This document shows positions 45,766 to 55,211 of a stretch of 64,000 bases of DNA, piece by piece. The translations under genes were made by a program, and so were the position numbers. Origin of the DNA: an uncultured Chitinophagaceae bacterium (GTDB lineage: Bacteria > Bacteroidota > Bacteroidia > Chitinophagales > Chitinophagaceae); contig CALMYJ010000005.1 of NCBI GenBank assembly GCA_937873715.1, forward strand, positions 124,001 through 188,000, given 5' to 3'. The stretch's first letter is position 1; every line of letters starts with the position of its first letter. The notes beneath the pieces are model-generated. The model had not been told where the DNA came from. It saw nothing but the letters and a program-made list of their open reading frames with translations, and ran no database searches.

Positions 45766-46995
45766 TTACCTAAACTGTATTGCCCTTACCGGCTGTATTC
45801 TTTTTACCAGCAACGTGGGTATAATTAAAGTAGCAAAACAAATGGCCAGCGTGCCTGCTATTACCGCCGCTACCTGCCACCAGATAATATCGGCATGGGC
45901 AGCACTCATATAATACGCTTCTTCATCCAACTGGATAAAACCGGTTTTTTGTTGCAGCCAGCAAATGCCCAGCCCCAGTAATGTACCGGCGCCAATACCT
46001 GTAAAAGCAATAAGTGTGGTGTTGTATAAAAATATTTTTTGCACCATCCAGTCATCTGCACCAATGGCTTTTAAAATTCCGGTCATCCGTGTACGTTCCA
46101 GCACAATAATGAGCAGGCAGGTAACTAAATTTACTAGGGCCACCACCACCATAATAATAATCAGGATCATTTTTATTTTATCCTGCAGTTGCAGCCAGTC
46201 GAAGATATTGGGGTTGATTTCTTTAAGTGTTTTACTGTTCCATCCCTGTGGCGTTTCGGCTTTGATGATTTTTGAAATAGAATCGGAGAGGCGGTAATCG
46301 GATAAAAATATTTCGTAGCCACCAATTTGTTCGGGCTGCCAGTCGTTCATCCGGCGGATGAGGTTGAGGTCGCAGATGCCAAATTGCCTGTCGTATTCTT
46401 CAATAGCCGTTTTGTAAATGCCGGCCACCCTCAGTTTTCGGGGGCGGCGGCTGCCATCGGGTTGTATAAAAAAAGAAAGAAGGGTGTCGTTGGTTTTTAC
46501 CCTTAACTGCTTTGCCGTATAAGCCGAAAGGGTAATGTCTTTACTATAGCTGCTATCGGTAAATGCCACCCAGTTGCCCTCTGTTAAAAAAGGATTAAGC
46601 CGGTTGTAGTTGAAAGAAGCATCTACACCTTTGAGCAGAATACTCTCTATCTCTTCACCATGTGTAAGTATTACCGATTTGGTAGCATAGTGTTCAACAG
46701 TTTTTACCCCGGGCAGGCTGCGGATATAATTTTCAACACTGTCGTCTTTTATAATCGGGTAGTCTTCGGCGTTATTTACCCGGCTTTCCACATCCTGCAG
46801 CACATGTATATGCCCCCAAAAGCTGAATACCTTTTCGCTAATCACCCGTTGAAAACCATTTACAAAACTTAATGCCACAATCATTACTGCCACGCTGATA
46901 GCCGTAGCAGCAATAGCCAGCCTTATAATGAACTTCGAAAAAGTTTTACGACTGTTAAAAGCAATGCGTTGGGCAATAAAGGCAGAAACGTTCAA
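45766..46995 (-). CDS. FtsX-like ABC transporter permease (LolC/E-like)
   Basis: 409 residues. Four membrane helices are arranged as in FtsX/MacB/LolC proteins: one at about 24-46 and three in the C-terminal quarter ([20 protein letters not shown] and following), with a large periplasmic domain between. The N-terminus [23 protein letters not shown] is typical of the LolC/LolE-like branch. It would pair with an ATP-binding protein to move lipoproteins or other substrates; none is adjacent. The start is TTG at 46995. It is divergent from the T9SS plug gene. Confidence 0.85.
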   Translation of the reverse strand: MNVSAFIAQRIAFNSRKTFSKFIIRLAIAATAISVAVMIVALSFVNGFQRVISEKVFSFWGHIHVLQDVESRVNNAEDYPIIKDDSVENYIRSLPGVKTVEHYATKSVILTHGEEIESILLKGVDASFNYNRLNPFLTEGNWVAFTDSSYSKDITLSAYTAKQLRVKTNDTLLSFFIQPDGSRRPRKLRVAGIYKTAIEEYDRQFGICDLNLIRRMNDWQPEQIGGYEIFLSDYRLSDSISKIIKAETPQGWNSKTLKEINPNIFDWLQLQDKIKMILIIIMVVVALVNLVTCLLIIVLERTRMTGILKAIGADDWMVQKIFLYNTTLIAFTGIGAGTLLGLGICWLQQKTGFIQLDEEAYYMSAAHADIIWWQVAAVIAGTLAICFATLIIPTLLVKRIQPVRAIQFR

Positions 46996-47002
46996 ATGGT
47001 AT

Positions 47003-47026
47003 TATATTTGGTACCTTTCAAAAGTA
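47003..47026. promoter_or_regulatory. Overlapping divergent -7 boxes
   Basis: TATATTTG on the plus strand (47003-47010) and TACTTTTG on the minus strand (47026-47019) are both TANNTTTG and flank GGTACC. They could serve the plug gene and the FtsX-like gene. -33 elements are weak. Confidence 0.35.
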
Positions 47027-47044
47027 AATGATTTTGATTACTGC

Positions 47045-48334
47045 ATGAGGCATTTTAAAATTTTGAGCATACTGGTATGGGCATTGCACAGCGTATTGCC
47101 GGCAATAGCACAGCATGCCCCGGAGGGAATCTATAAGGATAATATAAAAACAGTGCGCCTGCATGTATATGGCGACCAGCAGGCCATGCCTGTATACAAG
47201 CTCAACAGTACCGACAGGATGGAACTGCATTTTGACGACCTGGATGCCAATGTTAAAAATTATTATTACACCTACCAGCTTTGCGATTACAACTGGCAAC
47301 CTGTTAACCTCAGTCCTTTTGATTATATCAAGGGCTTTACTCAGCAGCGCCTTGCCACTTATCGCTATTCTTCCATAGCTTTTACAAGGTATACCCACTA
47401 CCAGGCCATATTGCCCGAAACCAACTGCATCCCATCACGTAGTGGAAATTACCTGCTCAAAGTTTTTTTGGATGGAGATACCTCAAAGCTTGTATTCACA
47501 AGGGCCTTGCTGGTACTGGATGCCAAAACAGCCATCAGTGCACAGTTGGTACAGCCTTTTACACCCCAGTATTTTAAAACACACCAGCGCCTGAAGTTTG
47601 CCGTAAATACGCAGGGCTTTAATATGGTAAACCCGGCCCAGCAGGTAAAGGTAAAAGTGCTGCAAAATCAACGCTGGGATAATGCCCAGGGCAACCTGCC
47701 GCCAACTTTTATAAGGGGCACCACACTGGAATACAACAACGAAAATAATTTTGTATTTGCCGCAGGTAAAGAATGGCGCTGGCTCGATTTGCGCAGCCTG
47801 CGCCTGCTGAGTGACCGTATTGAAAGGGCTGATAACAAAAAAAATACAGTAGATATTTTTGTAAAACCCGATATCGACCTCAATACACAGCGGTATATGT
47901 ACTATGCCGACCTTAACGGTAACTACCAAGTGGTAACGTACGAAACCATTAATCCTTACTGGCAGGGCGATTACGCTACAGTACATTTTAGTTTTTTACC
48001 GGTAACGCAGGCCCCTTACGAAGGTAAAGAGCTCTATCTTATAGGGCAGCTTACGGATTACCGGCTAACAGATAAAACCAGGCTGCAGTTTAACGAATCG
48101 AGAGGGATGTACGAGTGCTCACTTTTTTTGAAACAGGGTTATTATAGCTATGGCTATACACTGGTAGATGCCGGTAATATGCAGCAGCGCACCGATTTGG
48201 AGGGCAACTACTGGGAAACTGAAAACAGCTATACTATACTGGTGTATTACCGAGGGTTTAGTGATCAGTACGACCAGTTAATTGGTATATCGCATGTAAA
48301 CAGCCGCACCGATAAACCCGGCTTTAGTTTTTAA
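47045..48334 (+). CDS. Type IX secretion plug-domain protein (DUF5103)
   Basis: 429 residues from the ATG at 47045, giving a signal peptide ending near AIAQ. The DUF5103 pattern is clear: YKDNIKTVRLH, then DDLDANVKNYYYTYQLCDYNW, then YPFT-type strands, and a C-terminal IGQLTDYRLTD and GYTLVD segment. Proteins of this domain include the plug that closes the SprA translocon of the T9SS. It fits the presence of a T9SS-sorted protein at 31452. Other T9SS genes are not in the window. Confidence 0.85.
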   Translation: MRHFKILSILVWALHSVLPAIAQHAPEGIYKDNIKTVRLHVYGDQQAMPVYKLNSTDRMELHFDDLDANVKNYYYTYQLCDYNWQPVNLSPFDYIKGFTQQRLATYRYSSIAFTRYTHYQAILPETNCIPSRSGNYLLKVFLDGDTSKLVFTRALLVLDAKTAISAQLVQPFTPQYFKTHQRLKFAVNTQGFNMVNPAQQVKVKVLQNQRWDNAQGNLPPTFIRGTTLEYNNENNFVFAAGKEWRWLDLRSLRLLSDRIERADNKKNTVDIFVKPDIDLNTQRYMYYADLNGNYQVVTYETINPYWQGDYATVHFSFLPVTQAPYEGKELYLIGQLTDYRLTDKTRLQFNESRGMYECSLFLKQGYYSYGYTLVDAGNMQQRTDLEGNYWETENSYTILVYYRGFSDQYDQLIGISHVNSRTDKPGFSF

Positions 48335-48360
48335 AAAGGGTAGATAATCTCCAGCACAAT

Positions 48361-48810
48361 ATGCAGTCAACCACCAACCTTTTACCCGATGAATTGCAGG
48401 TAGATGCTGCTGCTGCTGGTTATATCCGGGAGGCTGCCATGTGGGCCAAATTACTTGGCGTGCTCGGGTTTATTTACAGTGGTTGTATATCGGTTTTATC
48501 GGTGTTTATGGGATTTTTTATCCAAACGTTTATGCCCAAAAGCCTGGCAACCCCGGCACTGATGGCTGGTGGGTTAATGGCTGGTGCAGTATATTTTGTA
48601 ATGGCCGTTATCGTTTTTTTTATCTCACTGTACCTGTTTAGGTTTGGCAGCAGGGCACAGGCTGCACTTCGCCTGTCCGACCAGGGCCTGTTGCAGGAAT
48701 CATTCAATAATCTCCGCTACTATTTTCGGTTAATGGCTGTAGTTGTTATCCTTTCTGTTGGCATTATAGTGCTGGCACTGCTTGGGGTACTGTTAGCTGC
48801 AACTTTCTGA
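48361..48810 (+). CDS. DUF5362-like membrane protein
   Basis: 149 residues with four hydrophobic segments: about 27-50, 64-98 (two) and 123-147. The opening AAGYIREAAMWAKLLGVLGFI and the RLSDQGLLQESFNNLRYYFR amphipathic stretch resemble DUF5362 proteins. Function is unknown. It follows the plug gene by 26 bases and may be co-transcribed with it. Confidence 0.62.
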   Translation: MQSTTNLLPDELQVDAAAAGYIREAAMWAKLLGVLGFIYSGCISVLSVFMGFFIQTFMPKSLATPALMAGGLMAGAVYFVMAVIVFFISLYLFRFGSRAQAALRLSDQGLLQESFNNLRYYFRLMAVVVILSVGIIVLALLGVLLAATF

Positions 48811-48848
48811 TATTTTTACAGGGTGGTAAAATGGTTCAGGGGCCAGGT

Positions 48849-49508
48849 CTAACCCAGGGTGTTCAGCAGTAAATCGTTGAAGTTTTGCAGGGAAGAAATT
48901 TTTAAATCAGCCGCATTAAATTTTGCCAGTTTGCTATCCGAAAGTGAAGGCACTACCACGCAGGTCATACGGGCAGCTTTTGCAGCTATCATGCCATTGA
49001 ACGAATCTTCAAAACAGAGGCAATGCACAGGGTCGGCCTCAAGGGCACGGGCACAATTGATATATACCTCCGGGTGAGGCTTGCCAAATTCGAGCTGCGA
49101 GGCGGAGCACACAGCCTGCAGGTAAGGCCTGATGCCGAGCTTATCCACTACCACATTAATCAACTGCATATCTGATGATGAAGCCAGCCCGATTTTGAAT
49201 TTTTTTTGCAAAAAATAATTAAAGATATGCTCAAGGCCCGGCATAGGCTTGCCGTGAAGCTGCACTTTGGCGGTAACCGTTTTGAGGATTGATGCATCGG
49301 CCTGGGCTACATACTCGGCTGGTATTTTGTACCGGCTGAACCATATTTGAACAAACTCACGGGTACGCATACCCATTGTACTGGCATGTTGCTCGGGAGT
49401 AAGCTGCACCCCGTATTGCCTGAATACTTCATCGGCAGCTTCATTCCAAAGCGGCTCCGAATCTATCAGCAGGCCATCCATATCAAATATTACCGTATTG
49501 TAGCGCAT
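48849..49508 (-). CDS. HAD-superfamily sugar phosphatase (HxpB-like)
   Basis: 219 residues. Motif I is FDMDGLLIDSEPLW with the catalytic Asp pair, motif II is LASSSDM, and motif III/IV is GKPHPEVY followed by CLCFEDSFNGMIAAKAA. The helical cap has YGVQLTPEQHASTMGMR. This set is characteristic of the HxpB/beta-phosphoglucomutase-like group, which dephosphorylates hexitol or hexose phosphates. The substrate is inferred from the family. It is divergent from plsC by 113 bases. Confidence 0.88.
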   Translation of the reverse strand: MRYNTVIFDMDGLLIDSEPLWNEAADEVFRQYGVQLTPEQHASTMGMRTREFVQIWFSRYKIPAEYVAQADASILKTVTAKVQLHGKPMPGLEHIFNYFLQKKFKIGLASSSDMQLINVVVDKLGIRPYLQAVCSASQLEFGKPHPEVYINCARALEADPVHCLCFEDSFNGMIAAKAARMTCVVVPSLSDSKLAKFNAADLKISSLQNFNDLLLNTLG

Positions 49509-49621
49509 AATTGCAAATATATTTGTTTCATGTTTTTAGCCCGTTAAGTTTTAAAACAAATGCAATAATCCTTTTTGGAATCAATATTCACTATATTGCG
49601 CTACCGCATAAACGTATTGCT

Positions 49622-50392
49622 ATGGCTGGCGTTTTACAAAAAATAAAAGAAACAAAACTTGTAAAAGGACTCATCTATGCTGTTGTGGGTATTGTGTCGT
49701 ATCCCGGTATCAATTGGGTAAACAGGCTCCAGGTTTCCGGCATGGATAACCTGGCAAAGCTGCCTAAAAAAAATGTACTTTTTGTAAGCAATCATCAAAC
49801 CTATTTTGCCGATGTTATTACCTTCCTGCATATTTTTTGTGCCGTAAGCTGGCGCAAAAAAAACGGGCTGGGTATACCCTATTACCTGCTTTGGCCTTTT
49901 ACCCGTGTAAAATATGTAGCGGCTGAAGAAACGATGAAAAAGAATTTTATCAGCCGCCTGTTTGCTATGGCCGGCGCTATAACGGTAAAGCGTACCTGGC
50001 GCAGCGAGGGTACCGAAGTGAGGCGCACCCTCGACCCCAGCGATACCCGTAAAATAGAAAGGGCTTTGCAGCACAATTGGGTAATTACTTTTCCGCAGGG
50101 TACCACCAAGCCCTTTGCACCGGGCCGCAGGGGTACGGCATTTATTATTAAGCAGCACCGCCCCATAGTTGTACCCGTTGTAATCAGCGGCTTTTGGCGG
50201 GCTTTCAACAAAAAAGGATTAAAGTTTAAAAAGAAAGGCTCACTGTTATCTGTAACGTTTAAAGCGCCATTACAAATTAATTACGATGATAGTGTAGAAG
50301 CTATCCTGGCACAGGTGATGGATGCTATCGAGCAAAGCAGAACTTTTATGCTCAAAGGCAGGCATCATTTAATGACAGTGCTGGATAAATAA
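49622..50392 (+). CDS. 1-acyl-glycerol-3-phosphate acyltransferase (PlsC family)
   Basis: 256 residues from the ATG at 49622. The acyltransferase block 1 is VSNHQTYFADV, with His58 and Asp64 separated by five residues instead of the usual four. Block 3 is TFPQGTTKPFAPGRRGTAFI, close to the FPEGTR motif but with Gln for Glu. These enzymes transfer an acyl chain to lysophosphatidic acid for phospholipids; other lysophospholipid acceptors are possible given the motif changes. There is one N-terminal hydrophobic segment. It is convergent with the thioesterase, 3 bases apart. Confidence 0.84.
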   Translation: MAGVLQKIKETKLVKGLIYAVVGIVSYPGINWVNRLQVSGMDNLAKLPKKNVLFVSNHQTYFADVITFLHIFCAVSWRKKNGLGIPYYLLWPFTRVKYVAAEETMKKNFISRLFAMAGAITVKRTWRSEGTEVRRTLDPSDTRKIERALQHNWVITFPQGTTKPFAPGRRGTAFIIKQHRPIVVPVVISGFWRAFNKKGLKFKKKGSLLSVTFKAPLQINYDDSVEAILAQVMDAIEQSRTFMLKGRHHLMTVLDK

Positions 50393-50395
50393 TTT

Positions 50396-50911
50396 TTAAA
50401 CAAATAGTGCTTTTAATTCTTCTGCATCCTGGGGTTTCATTTTGCCACCAAGTATCAGCCTTACCTGTCTACGCCTTAAAGCGCCATCGTACAGTCTTTT
50501 TTCTTCCTCCGTTTCCGGGAGGGCTGGTACTACAGCCCGTGGTTTGCTGTTGGGGTCTAAGGCTACAAAAGTAAAATAGGCTTCGTTGCTTTCGTATTTA
50601 TATTGCTGCAGGCTGTCTTCGCCCCATACCTTCATGTACACTTCCATACTGCTGTTAAAGGCACGGGTTACTTTCGCTTCGATATGTACTACATTGCCCA
50701 GCTTGATGGAGTTTTTAAAAGAGATATTATCCACAGATGCTGTAACCACGGGGGCTTCGCAATGCTTCATGGCCGACAGTGCGGCGGCAATATCCATCCA
50801 GTACATCAGGCGGCCACCCATCAGGTTGCCAAAGGTATTGGTATCGTTGGGCAGTACCAGTTCGGTCATTACTATCAGGCTCTCACTGCATTTTTTTCCG
50901 GTTTTTTGCAT
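50396..50911 (-). CDS. Acyl-CoA thioesterase (hotdog fold)
   Basis: 171 residues from the ATG at 50911. The hotdog core is MTELVLPNDTNTFGNLMGG followed by LMYWMDIAAALSAM, the helix carrying the catalytic Asp, and then VTASVDNISFKN. This matches YciA/BFIT-type acyl-CoA hydrolases, which split acyl-CoA to free acid and CoA in the cytoplasm. The start overlaps the end of the DUF2256 gene by about 37 bases in another frame. Confidence 0.9.
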   Translation of the reverse strand: MQKTGKKCSESLIVMTELVLPNDTNTFGNLMGGRLMYWMDIAAALSAMKHCEAPVVTASVDNISFKNSIKLGNVVHIEAKVTRAFNSSMEVYMKVWGEDSLQQYKYESNEAYFTFVALDPNSKPRAVVPALPETEEEKRLYDGALRRRQVRLILGGKMKPQDAEELKALFV

Positions 50912-51138
50912 GAATCTTTTTTTGCAAAGATAACTGTATATGTCCATGCTGCTGTTCGGGTGTTTGCATGGATAATCTTTACAACAACTGTTGCGCTTTT
51001 TTTTTTGTGCTGCCGGCAACGGTCGCTACAGTATTTAACATCTGCCCACACCCTTGCCCATTTTTTACGCCAGCTAAAAGGCCTGTTGCAAGCGGTGCAA
51101 ATTTTTTCAGGAAGATTTGATTTTTCTACTCTTTTCAA
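50875..51138 (-). CDS. DUF2256 zinc-ribbon-like protein
   Basis: 87 residues. The N-terminal 45 residues are DUF2256: KSNLPEKICTACNRPFSWR, then WADVKYCSDRCRQ, with four Cys that should bind a metal. The remaining 40 residues are unlike the family and overlap the next gene. The start is TTG at 51138, overlapping the flavin reductase stop by 3-4 bases. DUF2256 genes are often found near photolyase-related genes in other bacteria (general knowledge), and a photolyase-like gene lies about 5.4 kb away. Function is unknown. Confidence 0.8.
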   Translation of the reverse strand: MKRVEKSNLPEKICTACNRPFSWRKKWARVWADVKYCSDRCRQHKKKSATVVVKIIHANTRTAAWTYTVIFAKKDSCKKPEKNAVRA

Positions 51139-51671
51139 ATTCGTACCAGTTTGTGTTGCCTGAGTATATCGAGTGTAAGTGGCTGGCCGGGGTTGCAGTT
51201 TTTGTAGGCTGTTACATCACAGATAAAACACTGGTGATCGCCGGCATCAAATTCCTGCAGGGTTTTAAGCAGCATAACGGCTAAGCAGTTTTTAAGCACG
51301 GGATAACCTTTCCACCACTGCAGTTCATCCCTTTTGTGTAATAGCGCTGTTTTGTCAATATTATTACCTGATTGTTTGCCCAACAGTGTAACCAGCCTGT
51401 ACTGGCTGCTGCTGAGCAGTTGTAATACAAACTCACCAGTTGATGCTGTATTTTCAAGCGTTTTGGTATCGTGGTAAATGCCGCAAACAAAACGTTTGGG
51501 CTTCATACTTATAGCGCTGGCATAGGTGATAATATTCATGTTGCAGGCATCACCTTTTTTGCTGCTGATACTGTATACAGGAAGATTTACCCTGTTCCAG
51601 GGTTTTGTTCCGGGCAGTTTTCCAGGTACTGCACCAGGCTGGCTGATGAGTTTTTTTTCTGCTGTGGGCAT
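51135..51671 (-). CDS. Flavin reductase-like domain protein
   Basis: 178 residues. The FMN-binding split-barrel pattern is visible: SISSKKGDACNMNIITYASAISMKP in two blocks, FVCGIYHDTKTLENTASTGEF, then DAGDHQCFICDV. Members reduce or bind FMN, or act as small flavoproteins. It is the first gene of a reverse-strand run (flavin reductase, DUF2256, thioesterase), divergent from the SDR gene with a 104-base gap. Confidence 0.82.
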   Translation of the reverse strand: MPTAEKKLISQPGAVPGKLPGTKPWNRVNLPVYSISSKKGDACNMNIITYASAISMKPKRFVCGIYHDTKTLENTASTGEFVLQLLSSSQYRLVTLLGKQSGNNIDKTALLHKRDELQWWKGYPVLKNCLAVMLLKTLQEFDAGDHQCFICDVTAYKNCNPGQPLTLDILRQHKLVRI

Positions 51672-51775
51672 AAATGGCTGCAGTGTTTTTGGTTAAGAGG
51701 GTTGATGTTGCTTTATCAAAATCATTTTTATACAAACAAAAATCCCTGCTATTTGTTCTGGTAAAAAAATGCAGG

Positions 51776-52492
51776 ATGAATGTTTTAAGAGATAAAAATA
51801 TTTTAATTACCGGTGCTACCGGGGGTATTGGTAGTGGTGTAGCCAAATTGCTGTCTGCAAGTGGAGCCAGGCTTTTTATTACGGGCCGCAATGCACAAAA
51901 ATTAAAAGTGGTGGCAAACGATTGTGGTATACCGGAGCAGCGTATACTGGTAGCTGATATAAGTACAGCAGATGGTGTACATACCCTGCAGCAGCAATAT
52001 TTTTCCCAAATGGAAGGGATAGATGTGCTGGTAAATGCGGCAGGTATTGGCATTATCAAGCCGGTGGAACAACTTACTGCTTCAGATTTTATGCAGAGTA
52101 TACAAACAAATGTATACGCCGCTTTTATGTTGGTGCAAACATTTTTGCCAGCTATGAAAGCTGCCGGCAGCGGGCTTATCATCAATATCCCCGGGGTGTT
52201 GGGTAAAGTGCCAATGGCCGGTGCTGCCGCTTATTGCGCCTCCAAATATGGATTGATGGGTTTAATGCAATGTGTAAGGGAAGAAGTAAAGCGAACGCCT
52301 ATACGCATCACCAATCTTATTTTGGGCGGTACCAACTCTGCTTTCTGGGATACCATTGATATGAAAGTGCAGCGGGAAAAAATGATAAGCGCTGAAGAAG
52401 CCGCAAAAGCAATTTGGTTTTTATGCCAGCAGCCTGCCGGTGGCGTGGTTAACGAAATGGTACTGCAGCCCTTTAACCACCAGGCGGTATAA
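51776..52492 (+). CDS. SDR-family oxidoreductase lacking the canonical Ser
   Basis: 238 residues from the ATG at 51776. The Rossmann motif TGATGGIGSG (about 12-21) and the NAAG motif (about 87-90) are intact, as are Tyr153 and Lys157 in YCASK. The usual catalytic Ser, 13 residues before the Tyr, is Gly140 in INIPGVLG. The protein may thus bind NAD(P)(H) but have altered catalysis. It is divergent from the flavin reductase. The substrate is unknown. Confidence 0.86.
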   Translation: MNVLRDKNILITGATGGIGSGVAKLLSASGARLFITGRNAQKLKVVANDCGIPEQRILVADISTADGVHTLQQQYFSQMEGIDVLVNAAGIGIIKPVEQLTASDFMQSIQTNVYAAFMLVQTFLPAMKAAGSGLIINIPGVLGKVPMAGAAAYCASKYGLMGLMQCVREEVKRTPIRITNLILGGTNSAFWDTIDMKVQREKMISAEEAAKAIWFLCQQPAGGVVNEMVLQPFNHQAV

Positions 52493-52531
52493 GCATTTTT
52501 TGGGGTAGGTATAATGTGTTGATTATACTGT

Positions 52532-55111
52532 TCAGGCCACTTCGGCTACAAACAATTGTTTTTGCAACGGGGTATGCCTGAAATAAGTTTTTGAAATCAT
52601 TTCGCAACTGCCCGACACCAGCCGGTGTAATTTATCGAGTGTATTGTACAGGTTGATGTATTCATTGTCCTCACCTTCGTATTGTACCAGGGCATTAAGA
52701 TCAATATGCCGCAGCAGTTGGTATGCCTCAGTTATCAGTCTTTCCTGTTCGGGTTGATGGCCCGTGTTATTGGTACGGGGCATTACAACAATATAGTTTT
52801 TAATTTTTTCCGTTAGATAGGCTAATGATTTAGGATAACTCATATCCAGCAACAGCAGTTGCAGTACATGTGGCAGTTGCAGGTGGTCGCGGTAGGTATA
52901 GCGGTAAGTGGTCATACTTTGCGTGGCAATCAGTATGGTTTCCAGTAATTCGTATTCGCCCTGTTCATCTGTTTTTTTATACAGTATGTTTTGCAGCAGC
53001 CGGGTAAAAAATAATACCTGTTCAAATTTTCTGCCCAGGTCCATCAGCATCCATTCCTGTTCCCGGCGGGCACTTTCACGTATCATACCCAAAAAGGCAA
53101 ACATTGAGGTGTTAAGGGTATCAATATGGTTAATCATACTGTGAGGGTCGTGCTGGCCCGAATTTTTGGCAATAGCCCAGTTGTCTTCAGTTTGCCGTAT
53201 TACCCTCCAGTTATCAATCGACCAAAAGTTGCGTACACTGTGTACGGCTCTTTTAAACATACCCAGGTTTTGTTCAATACTGCCATCTCTGCCTTGCTGG
53301 TATAATATAGCTGCAAGCTCTGTCCAGGGGTCTTCCAGTGCGCTTGGTTTATCCGGGTTGTCTATATCCGGAAAAAATCCCGGGAAGGTGTAGGTACAAA
53401 GCGTGGTGGCGGTAAGCAGGGTTTCGGTAGTGCTGCCGGGAATGATGGGAGCGCCTACATTTTGCATCATATACTGCATTACCGTACGCAGCAGCCGGGC
53501 ATTGTTAATAATGCGGTTGGTATAGCGGCCTGCCCAAAAAAGGTTTTCGGCGGTATGGCTGGGCAGCGAGCCTCTTGGAAATGCAGAAGGGAGTTCGCCG
53601 GTTCTTAGTTTATACCTTACCGGCCGCACAATATCCTGGCCCGAAGCAATCACCCAGGTGTCTTTACTAAAGTCCCCCGTTTGGTTAGAGATAACAAAAC
53701 TATTTTTTCGGTTACTGGTACGTGTTAGTCCGCCCGGCATTACAAAATAGCTCTCATCTTTTCTTACCAGGAAACTGCGGATAAGCGAATGGCCGGGTTG
53801 CACCCTGCCATTAACCCAGCAGGGGGTAGAGGAGAAGTTGATTTTTTCCTGCCCGGCAAATAAGGATGGGTTAGCTTTTATTTCACGTACCAGGTTCTCT
53901 GTTTCTGCTGCACTCAGCGAGGCACCATCGATAGCGGAACGGGTGCCAGCCCGGTTGCGGAAAATTTTACGAATAACCAGGTGTTGCAGGTTGTTGATCA
54001 CATACTGCATTTCTTTAGGCTGTCCACACCACCAGGTGGCAATAGAAGGTATTAATAAATCTTCGCCAAGCAGTTTACGGGCGGCGGCATCAAAAAATGG
54101 CATCATGCCTGCATTTTCAACCACGCTGCTGCCCAGTGGGTTGGCAATAGCTACATTGCCCTTGCGTACTACCTGCAGCAGCCCGGGGATACCAAGCAGG
54201 GAGTCGCTTTTCAGTTCCAGCGGATCGCAGTATACATCATCCATGCGGCGCAACACCACATCTACTTTTTCGAGGCCTTCGATGGTTTTAAGCCATAAAA
54301 AATTGTCTTTCACCATCAGGTCGGAACCCTGCACCAGCGTAAGGCCCATGTATGCTGAGAGGTAGGCATGCTCAAAATAAGTTTCGTTTTCAGGGCCAGG
54401 CGTAAGTATAATCACCCGTGGGCTTTTGCCAGTGTATGGTGCAATTTTATTGAGCGCCTGCTGCATCGTGTTAAAGTAAGAGGCCAGCCTGTTTACTTCA
54501 AGTGATGAAAACAGTTCCGGAAATACGCCAGACATGGCAACCCTGTTTTCCAGCGCATAGCCGTAACCGGAAGGTGCCTGTGTACGGTCGCTGATTACCC
54601 ATTGTTTACCATCATCGCCACGGCCAAGGTCGGCAGCATAAACTACCAGGTGCTGGCTGGCGGGTAATTGTATATTGGCACAGGGACGTAAAAATCCCGG
54701 GTGCATGTACACAATTTCCTGTGGCAGCAGGCCTTCTTTAATGAGCATTTGAGGACCATAAATATCTTTCAAAATTAAATCGAGCAGGATAGCCCTTTGT
54801 GCCAGTCCTTTGCTGATATTATCCCATTCGCTGGTATTAATAATTTGTGGGATAGGGTCTAACTCCCAGGGCCGGTTATCGCCTGAGGGATCGTTATAGA
54901 TATTATAAGTAACACCATTTTCTTTCAGCAGCCTTAATATATCACTGCTGCGGTTTTGAATTTCATGCAATCCCAAATCCTGTATGGCAGAAAAAAATGC
55001 TTTCCATTCCGGAGTAAGCCGCCCGGTGCTTCCCGGGGCAATTTCGTTATACGAACCGGGAGATGGATAATACTGGCTTAAAAAATTAAAAACGTCAGTT
55101 TGTTCGGGCAT
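52532..55111 (-). CDS. Circularly permuted ATP-grasp protein fused to an alpha-E domain
   Basis: 859 residues from the ATG at 55111. The N-terminal ~480 residues are a type 2 circularly permuted ATP-grasp domain (YNIYNDPSGDNRPWELDPIP, then ILTPGPENETYFEHAYLS and VVRKGNVAIANPLGSSVVEN). The C-terminal ~330 residues are an alpha-E (DUF403) helical domain, starting at SHTAENLFWAGRYTNRI. In many bacteria these are two adjacent genes, usually beside transglutaminase-like genes. Here they are one gene and no transglutaminase is near. A peptide-ligase role is proposed for the family; the substrate is unknown. Confidence 0.9.
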   Translation of the reverse strand: MPEQTDVFNFLSQYYPSPGSYNEIAPGSTGRLTPEWKAFFSAIQDLGLHEIQNRSSDILRLLKENGVTYNIYNDPSGDNRPWELDPIPQIINTSEWDNISKGLAQRAILLDLILKDIYGPQMLIKEGLLPQEIVYMHPGFLRPCANIQLPASQHLVVYAADLGRGDDGKQWVISDRTQAPSGYGYALENRVAMSGVFPELFSSLEVNRLASYFNTMQQALNKIAPYTGKSPRVIILTPGPENETYFEHAYLSAYMGLTLVQGSDLMVKDNFLWLKTIEGLEKVDVVLRRMDDVYCDPLELKSDSLLGIPGLLQVVRKGNVAIANPLGSSVVENAGMMPFFDAAARKLLGEDLLIPSIATWWCGQPKEMQYVINNLQHLVIRKIFRNRAGTRSAIDGASLSAAETENLVREIKANPSLFAGQEKINFSSTPCWVNGRVQPGHSLIRSFLVRKDESYFVMPGGLTRTSNRKNSFVISNQTGDFSKDTWVIASGQDIVRPVRYKLRTGELPSAFPRGSLPSHTAENLFWAGRYTNRIINNARLLRTVMQYMMQNVGAPIIPGSTTETLLTATTLCTYTFPGFFPDIDNPDKPSALEDPWTELAAILYQQGRDGSIEQNLGMFKRAVHSVRNFWSIDNWRVIRQTEDNWAIAKNSGQHDPHSMINHIDTLNTSMFAFLGMIRESARREQEWMLMDLGRKFEQVLFFTRLLQNILYKKTDEQGEYELLETILIATQSMTTYRYTYRDHLQLPHVLQLLLLDMSYPKSLAYLTEKIKNYIVVMPRTNNTGHQPEQERLITEAYQLLRHIDLNALVQYEGEDNEYINLYNTLDKLHRLVSGSCEMISKTYFRHTPLQKQLFVAEVA

Positions 55112-55211
55112 AAGCAGTTGCAACTTGAATGGGTAAAATTAAGCCAATAGCAGGTAGGGGTTGTTATTAGTTTTTCACAATAACTACAGTTAGGGATAGT
55201 TTTGTGCCGGG

